A stretch of 64,000 nt of DNA from an uncultured Acetatifactor sp. GTDB taxonomy: Bacteria; Bacillota; Clostridia; Lachnospirales; Lachnospiraceae. The stretch lies in NCBI GenBank assembly GCA_949840885.1, contig CATKYJ010000023.1, forward strand, positions 1 through 64,000, in the 5' to 3' direction. The notes under the pieces were generated by a model. It worked only from the letters and a program-made list of their open reading frames with translations. It was not told the DNA's origin and did not search any database. Positions 52,609 through 60,950 of this stretch are shown piece by piece (the stretch's first letter is position 1; each line of letters starts with the position of its first letter). A program made the position numbers and the translations under genes.

Positions 52609-54174
52609 ATGTACACAGACAATAAGATATACATGGGGCTTGCAGAGGGCAAGCGCGTGACCATGCAGTTAGACATGGCAAACCGCCACGGCCTTATTGC
52701 CGGGGCCAGCGGCACAGGGAAGACCATCACCATGAAAGTCATGGCGGAATCCTTTTCCGATGCGGGGGTACCCGTGTTTCTCTGCGATGTAAAGGGGGAC
52801 GTGTCGGGGCTGGCCATGCCGGGAGCCTCCTCGGAGGGCATGGAGAAGCGCATTGACAAATTCGGCATTCGGGACAGCTTCCGGTATCAGGCTTATCCGG
52901 TATGCTTCTGGGATATCTATCAGGAAAAAGGCCATCCCGTGCGGGCCACGGTGTCCGACATGGGGCCGGAGCTGCTGTCCGGGATCCTGGGGCTGTCGCC
53001 TGCCCAGCAGGGCGTGCTGAACATCCTGTTTCGGATTGCGGACGACAAGGGGCTGCTGCTCATTGACCTGAAAGACTTGCGGGCGGTGCTGAATTTCGTG
53101 TCGGAGCACAGGGCGGAGTACGCCGCTGCCTACGGAAATATATCGGCCCAGTCCCTGGGAGGGATTCTGCGGGCGCTGCTTCCCATGGAGAATCAGGGCG
53201 GCGACCTGTTCTTCGGGGAACCGGATCTGGACATCCTGGACTGGATGCGCACGGATGCCGGGGGAAAGGGCATGGTGAACATCCTGCACAGCGTAAAGCT
53301 GGTGCAAAACCCTATCCTCTATGCCAGCTTCCTGCTGTGGATGATGGCGGAACTGTTTGAGCGCCTGCCGGAGGCAGGAGACCTGGAGAAGCCGAAGCTG
53401 GTGTTCTTCTTCGATGAGGCCCATATGCTGTTTTCCGGCGCGCCAAAGACATTGGTGTCCAGGATAGAGCAGATGGTGAAGCTGATACGCTCCAAGGGCG
53501 TGGGGATCTATTTTGTGACTCAAAATCCCGCGGACATCCCTGACAGCGTGCTGGCCCAGCTTAGCAACCGGGTGCAGCATGCTCTGCGGGCCTATACGCC
53601 CGGGGAGCAAAAGGCCGTTCGGGCGGCGGCCCAGTCTTTCAGGGCGAATCCTGCCTTTAAGACCGAGGACGTGATCATGGAACTGGGCGTGGGAGAGGCC
53701 CTTACCTCCTTTTTGGACGAAAAAGGCATACCCGGCATCGTGGAGCGCACGGCGGTGATCTGTCCCCAGAGTTTTATGGGGCCTGTGGAGGAAAGCGCCA
53801 GAGCCTCCTCCATGGCAGCGGACAGAATGGAAAAGTACGACAGGTATGTAGATAATGAATCCGCCTACGAGATGCTGGAGGAGCAGACGAAGCGGGACGA
53901 GGAGCAGGCCAGACTGGAGGCCGAGAGGGCCCAGCTGGAAAAAGAGCGCGCCGAGTTCGAGAAGCAGAAAGCCAAAGAAGAGGAGGCGGCTCGGAAGAAA
54001 AAGGAAAAGGAAGAGGAAGCAGCCGCCAGGAAGAAAGAGAGAGAGGAAGAGGCCAGGGAGCGCAAGCGGGAGAGGGCGGCGGAACGCCGCAAGAGCCAGA
54101 TCGAGCGTACTTTGATCAGTACCGGGGCGCAGGTGCTCAAAAGAGGTCTGCTGGGCACCCTGTTCAAAAAGTGA
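52609..54174 (+). CDS. HerA-like P-loop ATPase (DUF853 type)
   Basis: 521 residues from ATG 52609 (GGGGAAG upstream; the frame is open to 52501 but the extra segment is Arg-rich without similarity). Walker A is GASGTGKT in [19 protein letters not shown]; Walker B is [42 protein letters not shown] is the conserved C-terminal core. The tail (from about 430) is a charged Glu/Arg/Lys coiled coil. Related proteins are widespread in Firmicutes, often of unknown role; a hexameric DNA translocase is expected. Confidence 0.9.
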   Translation: MYTDNKIYMGLAEGKRVTMQLDMANRHGLIAGASGTGKTITMKVMAESFSDAGVPVFLCDVKGDVSGLAMPGASSEGMEKRIDKFGIRDSFRYQAYPVCFWDIYQEKGHPVRATVSDMGPELLSGILGLSPAQQGVLNILFRIADDKGLLLIDLKDLRAVLNFVSEHRAEYAAAYGNISAQSLGGILRALLPMENQGGDLFFGEPDLDILDWMRTDAGGKGMVNILHSVKLVQNPILYASFLLWMMAELFERLPEAGDLEKPKLVFFFDEAHMLFSGAPKTLVSRIEQMVKLIRSKGVGIYFVTQNPADIPDSVLAQLSNRVQHALRAYTPGEQKAVRAAAQSFRANPAFKTEDVIMELGVGEALTSFLDEKGIPGIVERTAVICPQSFMGPVEESARASSMAADRMEKYDRYVDNESAYEMLEEQTKRDEEQARLEAERAQLEKERAEFEKQKAKEEEAARKKKEKEEEAAARKKEREEEARERKRERAAERRKSQIERTLISTGAQVLKRGLLGTLFKK

Positions 54175-54216
54175 GAAAGAATAGCAAAGGAGTAAGGTTT
54201 AAGCGGAAGTATAGTT

Positions 54217-55479
54217 ATGTATAAGAATGGTGGAAGGGCAAGGGAAAAGAGGAGAGCGGTACGCAGGAGGCATACGAGGAGAGGCATCGTATGCTTCGCA
54301 GTTCCTGCCCTCCTTGCCGCAGGCGCATGGCTTTATGTGGACGGACTGGCCCATAAAACCTTACATGTGGAGGCAGGCACCAGCGTGTCTGCCCCGGATT
54401 TTTTGAAGACAGCCGATGATAATGCCGTCTTTGCGCAGGACAGCCAGGCCTTTGACACGACAGTGCCGGGAGAATATGATGTGAAAGTAAAAAGCGGCCT
54501 ATTTACCCACAAGTGCAGGTTGATCGTGGAGGACACAGTAGCGCCTGCGGCGGAGGCTGTGACAGTGAGGCGGGCTCCCGGCCAGGCATTCGGAGCGGGG
54601 GCCTTTGTGTCCAACATCACGGATGCCACCGCAGTCACAGTCTCCTATGTAACAGAGCCGGATTATTACAGTACCGGAACCCAGACCGTCCGGGTCATTC
54701 TCACGGACAGGGGCGGAAACTGGACGGTGCTGGAGTCGGAACTGTTCCTGGCGCAGGAGGACGGGCAACAGGACGGGCAGCCGGGGGACACCCAGGCTCC
54801 CGTGATTCAGGGAGCGGCTGACCTGGAGCACTATATAGGGGACACCATTGCCTACCGGAAAAACGTCACGGCCACGGATGACCATGACGGGGAAGTGGAG
54901 CTGGAGGTGGACACATCCCAAGTGGATCTTGCCAAAGAGGGGGTCTACCCGGTGACATACAGCGCCCGGGACGCGGCGGGCAACCGCGCCAGCGTCACGG
55001 TGAAACTGACGGTGAGAAGCAGGATGTACAGCCGGGAGGAAGTGGAAAGCTGCGCGGATGCCGTGGTGCAGGAGATCATGAGCCCGGACATGAACCTGGA
55101 GGAAAAGGTATGGGCCATCTATACCTATGTGCAAGGCCATGTAACCTACATCAGCCATTCGGAGAAAGGGGATCCCGTCCGGGCCGCCTATGAGGGGCTG
55201 ATGGAGGGGAAAGGGGACTGCTATGTCTACGCCTGCACAGCCAAAATCCTGTTGGACAGAGCGGGTATTCCGAATATGGACATCAAAAGGAGGCCTGCGA
55301 ACGTGGAACATTACTGGAATCTGGTGGACGTAGGGGAGGGATGGCAGCATTTCGATACCACTCCCAGAACCGACAATCCGGTGATTTTCCTGTGGTCGGA
55401 CGGAGAACTGGCCGATTATTCGCTGCAGCATGACAATGCTTTTGACTACGACCCTGCCTTGTATCCGGATATTGACTGA
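54217..55479 (+). CDS. Membrane-anchored transglutaminase-like protein with Ig-like domains
   Basis: 420 residues. An Arg-rich cytoplasmic start is followed by one membrane span (GIVCFAVPALLAAGAWLYV, about residues 25-43). Two bacterial Ig-like/HYR-type domains follow (the second, around 190-270, includes APVIQGAADLEHYIGDTI and PVTYSARDAAGNRASVTV). The transglutaminase-like domain has Cys335 in KGDCYVYA, His365 in VEHYWNLV and Asp380 in HFDTTPR, a complete catalytic triad. It is extracellular; it may cleave or crosslink wall proteins. The start codon lacks a strong ribosome binding site. Confidence 0.88.
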   Translation: MYKNGGRAREKRRAVRRRHTRRGIVCFAVPALLAAGAWLYVDGLAHKTLHVEAGTSVSAPDFLKTADDNAVFAQDSQAFDTTVPGEYDVKVKSGLFTHKCRLIVEDTVAPAAEAVTVRRAPGQAFGAGAFVSNITDATAVTVSYVTEPDYYSTGTQTVRVILTDRGGNWTVLESELFLAQEDGQQDGQPGDTQAPVIQGAADLEHYIGDTIAYRKNVTATDDHDGEVELEVDTSQVDLAKEGVYPVTYSARDAAGNRASVTVKLTVRSRMYSREEVESCADAVVQEIMSPDMNLEEKVWAIYTYVQGHVTYISHSEKGDPVRAAYEGLMEGKGDCYVYACTAKILLDRAGIPNMDIKRRPANVEHYWNLVDVGEGWQHFDTTPRTDNPVIFLWSDGELADYSLQHDNAFDYDPALYPDID

Positions 55480-55632
55480 GAGAAAATAAGGAATAATTCA
55501 TGATTCATGAAAACCGGAATGGAATCAGGGTGGAATCAGACAGTATAAAAAGGCACCCGAAAAGACACGAAAAAGAAATCAGATAAAGAATATACAACTA
55601 AGAAACAACTTTGTGCATAAATAAGAAACAAA

Positions 55633-55702
55633 TCCCTGCTAAGATGTCCTGCGTGGAGGACAGACAGCCCCCGAAACGAAAGGGCTGGCAGGGAGTTTTT
55701 TT
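55633..55702 (+). promoter_or_regulatory. Three-way-junction leader with T7 tract, sequestering the ribosome binding site
   Basis: P1: TCCCTGC (55633-55639) with GCAGGGA (55688-55694). P2: GTCCT (55646-55650) with AGGAC (55657-55661). P3: CAGCCC (55665-55670) with GGGCTG (55682-55687), stacked directly on P1. T7 follows at 55696-55702, immediately before ATG 55703. The P1 3' arm contains GGGAG, the only ribosome binding site. It looks like a cis-regulatory RNA or terminator; no known riboswitch class is recognised. Confidence 0.6.
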
Positions 55703-56815
55703 ATGAGAAAATCAGGTGTCATAGAAAGAAGCACAAAAAGCGAAAAACGCAAAAATTTCATGGCATGGCTGAGAGGAATCGTGTCGGCCCTCATCGTGCT
55801 CACGAGCATCTGGCTCTTGCAGCGTCTGCTGGTGCCCAAATATGCGGACAAGGTGGCGGAAGGCGCTTTCATTGCAGCCTACTATGAGGAGGAAAAGGAC
55901 TTCAACGTAATCTTCCTCGGCGACTGCGAGGTCTACGAGAGCTTTTCCCCTGCCGTGCTCTGGGAGGAATACGGCATCAACAGCTATATCCGGGGCAGCG
56001 CCCAGCAATATATCTGGCAGTCCTATTATCTGCTGGAGGACACATTGCGGTACGAGACGCCGGACGTGGTAGTATTTAACGTGCTGGCCCTGCGGTACCA
56101 GGAAGCCCAGAGGGAGGCTTACAACCGGATGACCCTGGAGGGGATGGAGTGGGCGATGCCCAAGGTCAAATCCATTCTGGCTTCCATGAAAGAGGGAGAG
56201 CATTTCCTGGACTATGTGTTCCCTATACTGCGGTACCATTCCAGATGGAGCGGACTGACAGAAGAAGACGTGCGGTATCTTTTTGACACAAAGCAGGTGT
56301 CCCACAACGGATATTATATGCGGGTGGACGTAAACCCGGCGAAAGACCAGCCTTTGGCAAAGCCAGCCGGGGACTGCCGTTTCGGGAAAAGAGCCTGGGA
56401 ATATCTGGACAGAATGGCCTCGCTGTGTGAGGAAAAGGGAATCGAACTGGTGCTGGTCAAGGCTCCCAGCCTCTACCCGTACTGGCACAGGGAGTGGGAG
56501 GAGCAGGTGGAAAGGTACGCCTCAGCACACGGCCTGCGCTACTACAATTTTCTGGAGTTTCAGGAGGAGACAGGCATTGATTACAGCATGGACACCTACG
56601 ACAAAGGACTCCACCTGAATCTGTCCGGTGCGGAGAAGCTTTCTATGTACTTTGGGAAAGTGCTGTCGGAAAAGCTGGGGGTTGCGGACCGCAGGGGAGA
56701 GGCTCATCTGCAGGAGGTCTGGGAGGAGAAACTCTCCGCGTATGAGGCGGAGAAGCGCAGGCAGTACGGAAAGTACGGAGTCCGTCTGCGCAGGGAACAG
56801 ATGAAGTCCCATTAA
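55703..56815 (+). CDS. Membrane-anchored SGNH-hydrolase-like protein
   Basis: 370 residues. One N-terminal span (GIVSALIVLTSIWLLQRLLV) anchors an extracellular domain. NVIFLGDCEVYESFSPAVLWEEYG resembles block I of SGNH/DltD-like proteins with Asp-Cys in place of the usual Asp-Ser, and DKGLHLNLSGAEKLS supplies the C-terminal Asp-x-x-His. DltD/AlgX-type relatives partner with MBOAT acyltransferases; none is adjacent here. The replaced serine may mean a changed or lost activity. Expression is probably controlled by the structured leader upstream. Confidence 0.78.
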   Translation: MRKSGVIERSTKSEKRKNFMAWLRGIVSALIVLTSIWLLQRLLVPKYADKVAEGAFIAAYYEEEKDFNVIFLGDCEVYESFSPAVLWEEYGINSYIRGSAQQYIWQSYYLLEDTLRYETPDVVVFNVLALRYQEAQREAYNRMTLEGMEWAMPKVKSILASMKEGEHFLDYVFPILRYHSRWSGLTEEDVRYLFDTKQVSHNGYYMRVDVNPAKDQPLAKPAGDCRFGKRAWEYLDRMASLCEEKGIELVLVKAPSLYPYWHREWEEQVERYASAHGLRYYNFLEFQEETGIDYSMDTYDKGLHLNLSGAEKLSMYFGKVLSEKLGVADRRGEAHLQEVWEEKLSAYEAEKRRQYGKYGVRLRREQMKSH

Positions 56816-56876
56816 AACCGTTTTTTGGTAATAGAAAGCCCATGGGCAAATCACAAACTGAAAAGGAGAGTACATC

Positions 56877-57548
56877 ATGAAAAAAACAGCAGACACAAGG
56901 AAAACAGGAGTTGCCAGGAAGCGTGTCATCGCCATTGCGGCCGGAGCCATGCTTGCCGTCACAGGCTGCGGAAACGGGGAAAAGCCTGTGGAGATCAGCA
57001 CAGAGAAGCTGGTAGACATCAGCGGGGAGGACTTGGCGGGAGCAGGCGGGGAGGGCTTGTCGGGAACCGGCGGACAGACGGAGGCCGGAATCGGCGGAGA
57101 AGATTCCGCCGGAGCAGGCGGACAGCAGACGGACCCGGGAAACGGCGGAGGCTATTTGTTTGCCGCAAACGGAGTGTCAGTGGCCATAGACGCGGAGGCA
57201 GGCCCCATTACAGAGCAGCTTGGGGAGCCTGTTTCCTACTTTGAGAGCGAAAGCTGCGCTTTTGAGGGCCTGGACAAAATCTACACTTACAGCGGTTTTG
57301 AACTGGATACCTATCCAAAGGGAGGTAAGGACTATGTATCCGCTGTGGTGCTGACAGACGACACCGTGTCCACTCCGGAGGGCATCGCCATAGGGGATTC
57401 CGCAGAGAAAGTAAAAGAGGCCTATCCTGGGGAATATACGGAAATATGCAGCATGCTGAGATATGAAAAAGACGGAATGACCCTTTCATTCGTCATACAG
57501 GACGAAGAGGTCATCTCAATTGAATACAGAACGAATATTTTGCAGTAG
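56877..57548 (+). CDS. Putative lipoprotein with Gly/Glu-rich linker
   Basis: 223 residues. A lipoprotein signal ends in the lipobox VTGC (lipidated Cys31). A Gly-rich linker (residues 45-95, with units like GEDLAGAGGEGLSGTGG) leads to a compact C-terminal domain (from about 100) with a DUF4309/BLIP-like feel: GIAIGDSAEKVKEAYPGEYTEI and MTLSFVIQDEEVISIEYRT. Its gene starts 61 bp after the SGNH-like gene with AAAGGAGAG upstream. Function unknown; cell-surface location expected. Confidence 0.8.
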   Translation: MKKTADTRKTGVARKRVIAIAAGAMLAVTGCGNGEKPVEISTEKLVDISGEDLAGAGGEGLSGTGGQTEAGIGGEDSAGAGGQQTDPGNGGGYLFAANGVSVAIDAEAGPITEQLGEPVSYFESESCAFEGLDKIYTYSGFELDTYPKGGKDYVSAVVLTDDTVSTPEGIAIGDSAEKVKEAYPGEYTEICSMLRYEKDGMTLSFVIQDEEVISIEYRTNILQ

Positions 57549-57708
57549 GAAATGGCAGACCTCCTGCGTGCAGCCGGACTTTAAACCTGTTTATAGTGCA
57601 GTTTTTCCCATTGTAATGCCTGGCCGGAAAGGGATATAATAGCTTTTAGATAATTGAACCGAAAGAAAGGATACCGGTAACGCTTTTTGGCAGGAAGGGG
57701 GATAAGGG

Positions 57709-58128
57709 ATGGAACAAATGGATCGCAGGAGGGAGATAAACGAGGCTATGTACGCAGGAGAGGAGGCGCTGCATTGTCTGAGAGAGGCGAAAGACTGCCT
57801 AAGCAGCGCAGGCAACTGGGGAATCGTGGACATGCTGGGCGGCGGGATGCTTACCACTTTCATAAAACGCTCTAAAATGAAAGACGCGGACAATCTGGTG
57901 CAGCAGGCCCGCAGCGCCCTGAAGCGGTTCCAGAGGGAACTTATGGACGTGGAGAGCATTCCGGAATTCCATATCCAGACCGGAGATTTCCTGTCCTTTG
58001 CAGATTATTTCTTTGACGGGTTGGTGGCGGATATGCTGGTGCAGTCCAAGATAAACGATGCCAAGGGGCAGGTGGAGGATGCCATACAGAAAGTGAATTA
58101 CATTTTAAGGCAGCTGCGGGGGCTGTAG
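57709..58128 (+). CDS. Conserved small helical protein, unknown function
   Basis: 139 residues, predicted almost all helical (EEALHCLREAKDCLSSAGNWGIVDMLGGGMLTTFIKRSKM; VEDAIQKVNYILRQL). A good ribosome binding site (AAGGGGGATAAGGG) precedes ATG 57709. There is no membrane segment or catalytic motif. It has a 160-bp upstream spacer and a terminator hairpin 156 bp downstream, so it is probably monocistronic. Not recognised. Confidence 0.75.
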   Translation: MEQMDRRREINEAMYAGEEALHCLREAKDCLSSAGNWGIVDMLGGGMLTTFIKRSKMKDADNLVQQARSALKRFQRELMDVESIPEFHIQTGDFLSFADYFFDGLVADMLVQSKINDAKGQVEDAIQKVNYILRQLRGL

Positions 58129-58571
58129 CAACTGTGGCAGCGATAGCGGCAATGCCGCCTGGGCGGCGGGTTTACAAAAAAGGGGCCCTCAGAAGCGGAA
58201 AGGATGCCGAAAATGAATTTTTCCGGTTAACTTTTCTGCAAGGATGCCGAAATAAAGAATATAAGGACAGGTAGTATGCTATGGACAGCAGACAGATGTG
58301 GTGACACGGGTTTGCTGTCTTTTTATGTGCAGGCCATACAAAGCACTATAGTGCCTGGATATATGCCGTCAGGGCGAGGCCTGGATTCCGACATCTGCAT
58401 TGCGGCATTCGAAACCTTTCCGGGAAAGCGCCGGCAACGGTTCGTGACATTACAAGGCGCAATTTGTTACATGATCCAAAGGTGGACAGGCTTACCTGTC
58501 GAAATAAAAAAAGGAAGCGCGGTTCAGGGGAATAAAAGCCCGAGGGGCCGGGCGAGACTACGAGGTGGGGC
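58129..58571. other. Intergenic region with a terminator, no supported gene
   Basis: 443 bp between the helical protein and the LytTR regulator. Aside from the hairpin at 58284-58324 it holds two copies of GGATGCCGAAA about 45 bp apart. An open frame at 58276-58575 starts inside the hairpin, has no ribosome binding site and a composition unlike a protein, so I do not call it. Confidence 0.5.
58284..58324 (+). terminator. Intrinsic terminator or leader hairpin
   Basis: GACAGCA (58284-58290) with TGCTGTC (58313-58319), followed by TTTTT (58320-58324). The loop can fold a small inner hairpin (TGT GGTG ACA). Placed 156 bp after the previous gene and about 250 bp before the next. Confidence 0.6.
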
Positions 58572-59267
58572 ATGAGGGTCGCGATATGTGATGATGACAG
58601 GGAGAACTGTGCCAGGCTGCGCAGCCTGATCAAGACACAGGAGCCGGACTGCGAGGTGGCGTGCTTTGATACGGGAAAGCGTTTCCTGGAGACCAGGGGG
58701 TACTTTGATATCTTGATTTTGGACATCCAGATGGAAGAGATGAGCGGGATAGAGGTGGCAAGGATTCTGCGCATCAATCAGGAAAAGACCATCCTGATCT
58801 TCGTCACGGCCCTGAAAGAATACGCGGCAGAGGCCTTTGAGGTATCGGCCTTTTCCTATTTGCTCAAGCCCGTGGAGCCGGAGAAGTTCTGCAGGGTATT
58901 CGGAAGCGCCTGTGGGGAAGTGCGGAAAAGGGAGAGCGCAGGAGGGGAACAGCTTTTCTTTCAGACAAAAGCCAGAAGCTTTGTGGTACCCAAGAAAGAG
59001 ATCCTCTATGTGGAGAGCCATAAGCGAAAGGTGGAGATACATACCCTGGGGGAGAGCATCACCGTGTATGCCACTATGAAAAGCATGGAGGGGCTGCTGG
59101 GGGACGGGTTCTTCCGGTGCCACAGAGGCTATCTGGTGAACCTGGCGTATGTGGCGGAGTATGGCACGGGCGCTGTGCGGCTGAAGAACGGGGAAAGCGT
59201 GTATCTGGCCAGAGAAAAATATTCGGAATTCGGCAAAGCATACACGAAATATATCCAGGCTGTATGA
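58572..59267 (+). CDS. LytTR-type response regulator (orphan)
   Basis: 231 residues. Receiver domain with acidic pocket CDDD near residue 6 and phospho-acceptor Asp51 in LILDIQMEEMSG, conserved Lys in YLLKPVEP. The C-terminal LytTR DNA-binding domain runs from about residue 130 (KKEILYVESHKRKVEIHTL; FFRCHRGYLVNLAYV). No histidine kinase gene is adjacent on either side, so the sensor is elsewhere or the protein acts without one. GAGGTGGGG precedes the start. Confidence 0.92.
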   Translation: MRVAICDDDRENCARLRSLIKTQEPDCEVACFDTGKRFLETRGYFDILILDIQMEEMSGIEVARILRINQEKTILIFVTALKEYAAEAFEVSAFSYLLKPVEPEKFCRVFGSACGEVRKRESAGGEQLFFQTKARSFVVPKKEILYVESHKRKVEIHTLGESITVYATMKSMEGLLGDGFFRCHRGYLVNLAYVAEYGTGAVRLKNGESVYLAREKYSEFGKAYTKYIQAV

Positions 59268-59346
59268 CATCATGCCGGGCCGCAGGCAGATATGGGATCT
59301 GAAATCCGGCCAGGTTCAGACCCACATGACAGACATTTCATTTTTA

Positions 59347-59384
59347 CAGGATTTGGGTGGTAGATTTTTGGCCGTAAAATCCTG
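59347..59384 (+). promoter_or_regulatory. Leader hairpin upstream of the FliD-tail-like gene
   Basis: CAGGATTT (59347-59354) and AAATCCTG (59377-59384) form a perfect 8-bp stem around a 22-nt loop, 46 nt before the start codon at 59431. No T tract follows. Possible regulatory RNA structure. Confidence 0.35.
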
Positions 59385-59430
59385 CCATGGATTCTACGGT
59401 AGAAACTTTGAGAAAAATGAGGGAAGAAGC

Positions 59431-60093
59431 ATGAGAATCAGAACAGGAATCAGAAGAACAACCACGCAGATGCTGAACCATAGCAGGAGGAAGACAAGCC
59501 TTTCGGCATCTAGGCGCAGCTCGCTCCTAAGCGCGGCGAGGAACAATTCAGCGCTGCGAAACACCAGGCTGGGCATGATGATGAATGCGAACAGCATCCA
59601 GAGCGCAAGGCTCCAGAAGAGCAATTATGAGAAGCTGGAGAAGTCCGCCACCTCCCTGGAGGAGCAGCTGAAGCTCCTGGCCGAGAAAGCGGATGTGGGA
59701 GGCAAGGACTTGACGGGCACGGCGGCCAATGTGGTAAAGCATTTCAACGACACCTATGAGGGACTGCAGAAGTCATCCGGCATTCTGAACGATTATTATC
59801 GCCAGAGCATGAAAGAGATCGCAGCCTCCAATAAGGCCAAGCTGGAGGAGATCGGCATCACGGTCAGAACGGACGGGACGCTGTCCCTGAACAAGGATAA
59901 GCTGGCGGAGGCGGACGCAGAGAAAGTCAAAGAAGCCCTGGGCGCTTCAGGGGATTTCACCAAGCGCCTGCAGGCTGTGGCCTCCAGGGCGGCCGACAAC
60001 GCAGCTGCCAGCGCCGCAAGCGCTGCCAGCCAGTATACATCCAGCGGGGCTCTCGCCAACTCCTACCTGAGCCGGTACAATTTCCGCGGGTAA
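59431..60093 (+). CDS. Ala-rich helical protein with a FliD-tail-like segment
   Basis: 220 residues from ATG 59431 (GAGGGAAGAAGC upstream; the frame is open to 59272). The N terminus is Arg/Ser/Asn rich (MRIRTGIRRTTTQMLNHSRR). The middle is helical (VVKHFNDTYEGLQKSSGILN). IGITVRTDGTLSLNKDKLAEA is reminiscent of the C-terminal region of flagellar cap FliD, where a similar GxLxLDxxKL segment occurs, but there is no flagellar gene near. The C terminus is Ala/Ser rich. A secreted filament-like or phage-like protein is possible. Confidence 0.65.
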   Translation: MRIRTGIRRTTTQMLNHSRRKTSLSASRRSSLLSAARNNSALRNTRLGMMMNANSIQSARLQKSNYEKLEKSATSLEEQLKLLAEKADVGGKDLTGTAANVVKHFNDTYEGLQKSSGILNDYYRQSMKEIAASNKAKLEEIGITVRTDGTLSLNKDKLAEADAEKVKEALGASGDFTKRLQAVASRAADNAAASAASAASQYTSSGALANSYLSRYNFRG

Positions 60094-60121
60094 GGAAGAA
60101 CAGATTGGGAGGAATGACATC

Positions 60122-60787
60122 ATGAGGATTGGAACAGGGTATGCAGGCGCGGACAACTTGCAGGCCAAGAGGTCTGTAAAGGAGCCGGGGAAGCGATTTC
60201 GGGATCTTGGATATTCAGGCGGGGTAGCCGGGAACACGGCATGGACTGCCAGGGCAGAGAGGCATCTGCCTGTGCCGGGCGAGGCGGAGGAAGAGGACAA
60301 GGCAGGCGAAACAGTGGAAGCAGCAGAGGGGAGTGGAAGCAGGTCGGAGGCGGAGAAGATTTATCAGGCCGCCGTGGCAGGCAAGCCCAACCCCATCGGA
60401 AGCATGAGGGAGCCTGCCAAGGTGCCTTACGGACATCTGGCCAAGGACGGCGTGATTGAATACAATGGCGTCGTATTTGTGTGCGATGAGCGCACCAACA
60501 GCATTTGTCTGGGGGACATGACGGACGAGAAGAATGTGCTGAATATTCCTCTGTCCGGCGGAGGGCACCTGAAAGTAAACCGAAACAGCATCGGGCTTCT
60601 TTCAAAAGCGGCCAGCATGTTCTCGCCGGAGGATCTGAACCTGATCATGCGGGCCATCGCGGAGGATACGAAAATCCAGTCCGTGAAGAAAGAGATAGAG
60701 GACGAGGAGGCCAGCATAGGCAATCAGCTGCGGGGCGATGGGGCTGCGGAAGCTGAAAAATCCGATGGAGAAGAGGGGGACATCTGA
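60122..60787 (+). CDS. Hypothetical protein, coexpressed with the preceding gene
   Basis: 221 residues, not recognised. A disordered acidic first half (EEEDKAGETVEAAEGSGSRSEAEK) is followed by a compact domain (about 105-205) with GVIEYNGVVFVCDERTNSICLGDM and LKVNRNSIGLLSKAASMFSPEDLNLIMRAIAED. GGGAGGAATGACATC precedes the start; the gene lies 28 bp after its neighbour. The two begin with similar words (MRIRTG and MRIGTG), suggesting a related N-terminal export or assembly signal. Confidence 0.68.
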   Translation: MRIGTGYAGADNLQAKRSVKEPGKRFRDLGYSGGVAGNTAWTARAERHLPVPGEAEEEDKAGETVEAAEGSGSRSEAEKIYQAAVAGKPNPIGSMREPAKVPYGHLAKDGVIEYNGVVFVCDERTNSICLGDMTDEKNVLNIPLSGGGHLKVNRNSIGLLSKAASMFSPEDLNLIMRAIAEDTKIQSVKKEIEDEEASIGNQLRGDGAAEAEKSDGEEGDI

Positions 60788-60950
60788 GCCGTCATTAAGC
60801 GGAGAAATGGGTCAATGGGATATTTTGAGTACAAATAGCAAAAGGCAAAAGTCCGGGCGGAGGTTCCGGACTTTTTTGCTGTATTCCAAAATTTTTCTTT
60901 TCTTAAGCTTGATTCTAGTGTATCATGAAAGAAAAGGCGAGGAGGTAATC

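Noticed and set aside
58276..58575. Open frame of 99 codons
   Set aside because: It begins inside a terminator-like hairpin, lacks a ribosome binding site, overlaps the ribosome binding site of the LytTR gene and has no protein-like features.
60738..60950. Extended N terminus of the FAD dehydrogenase
   Set aside because: The extra residues overlap the previous gene and do not fit the dinucleotide-binding start; ATG 60951 has a strong ribosome binding site.
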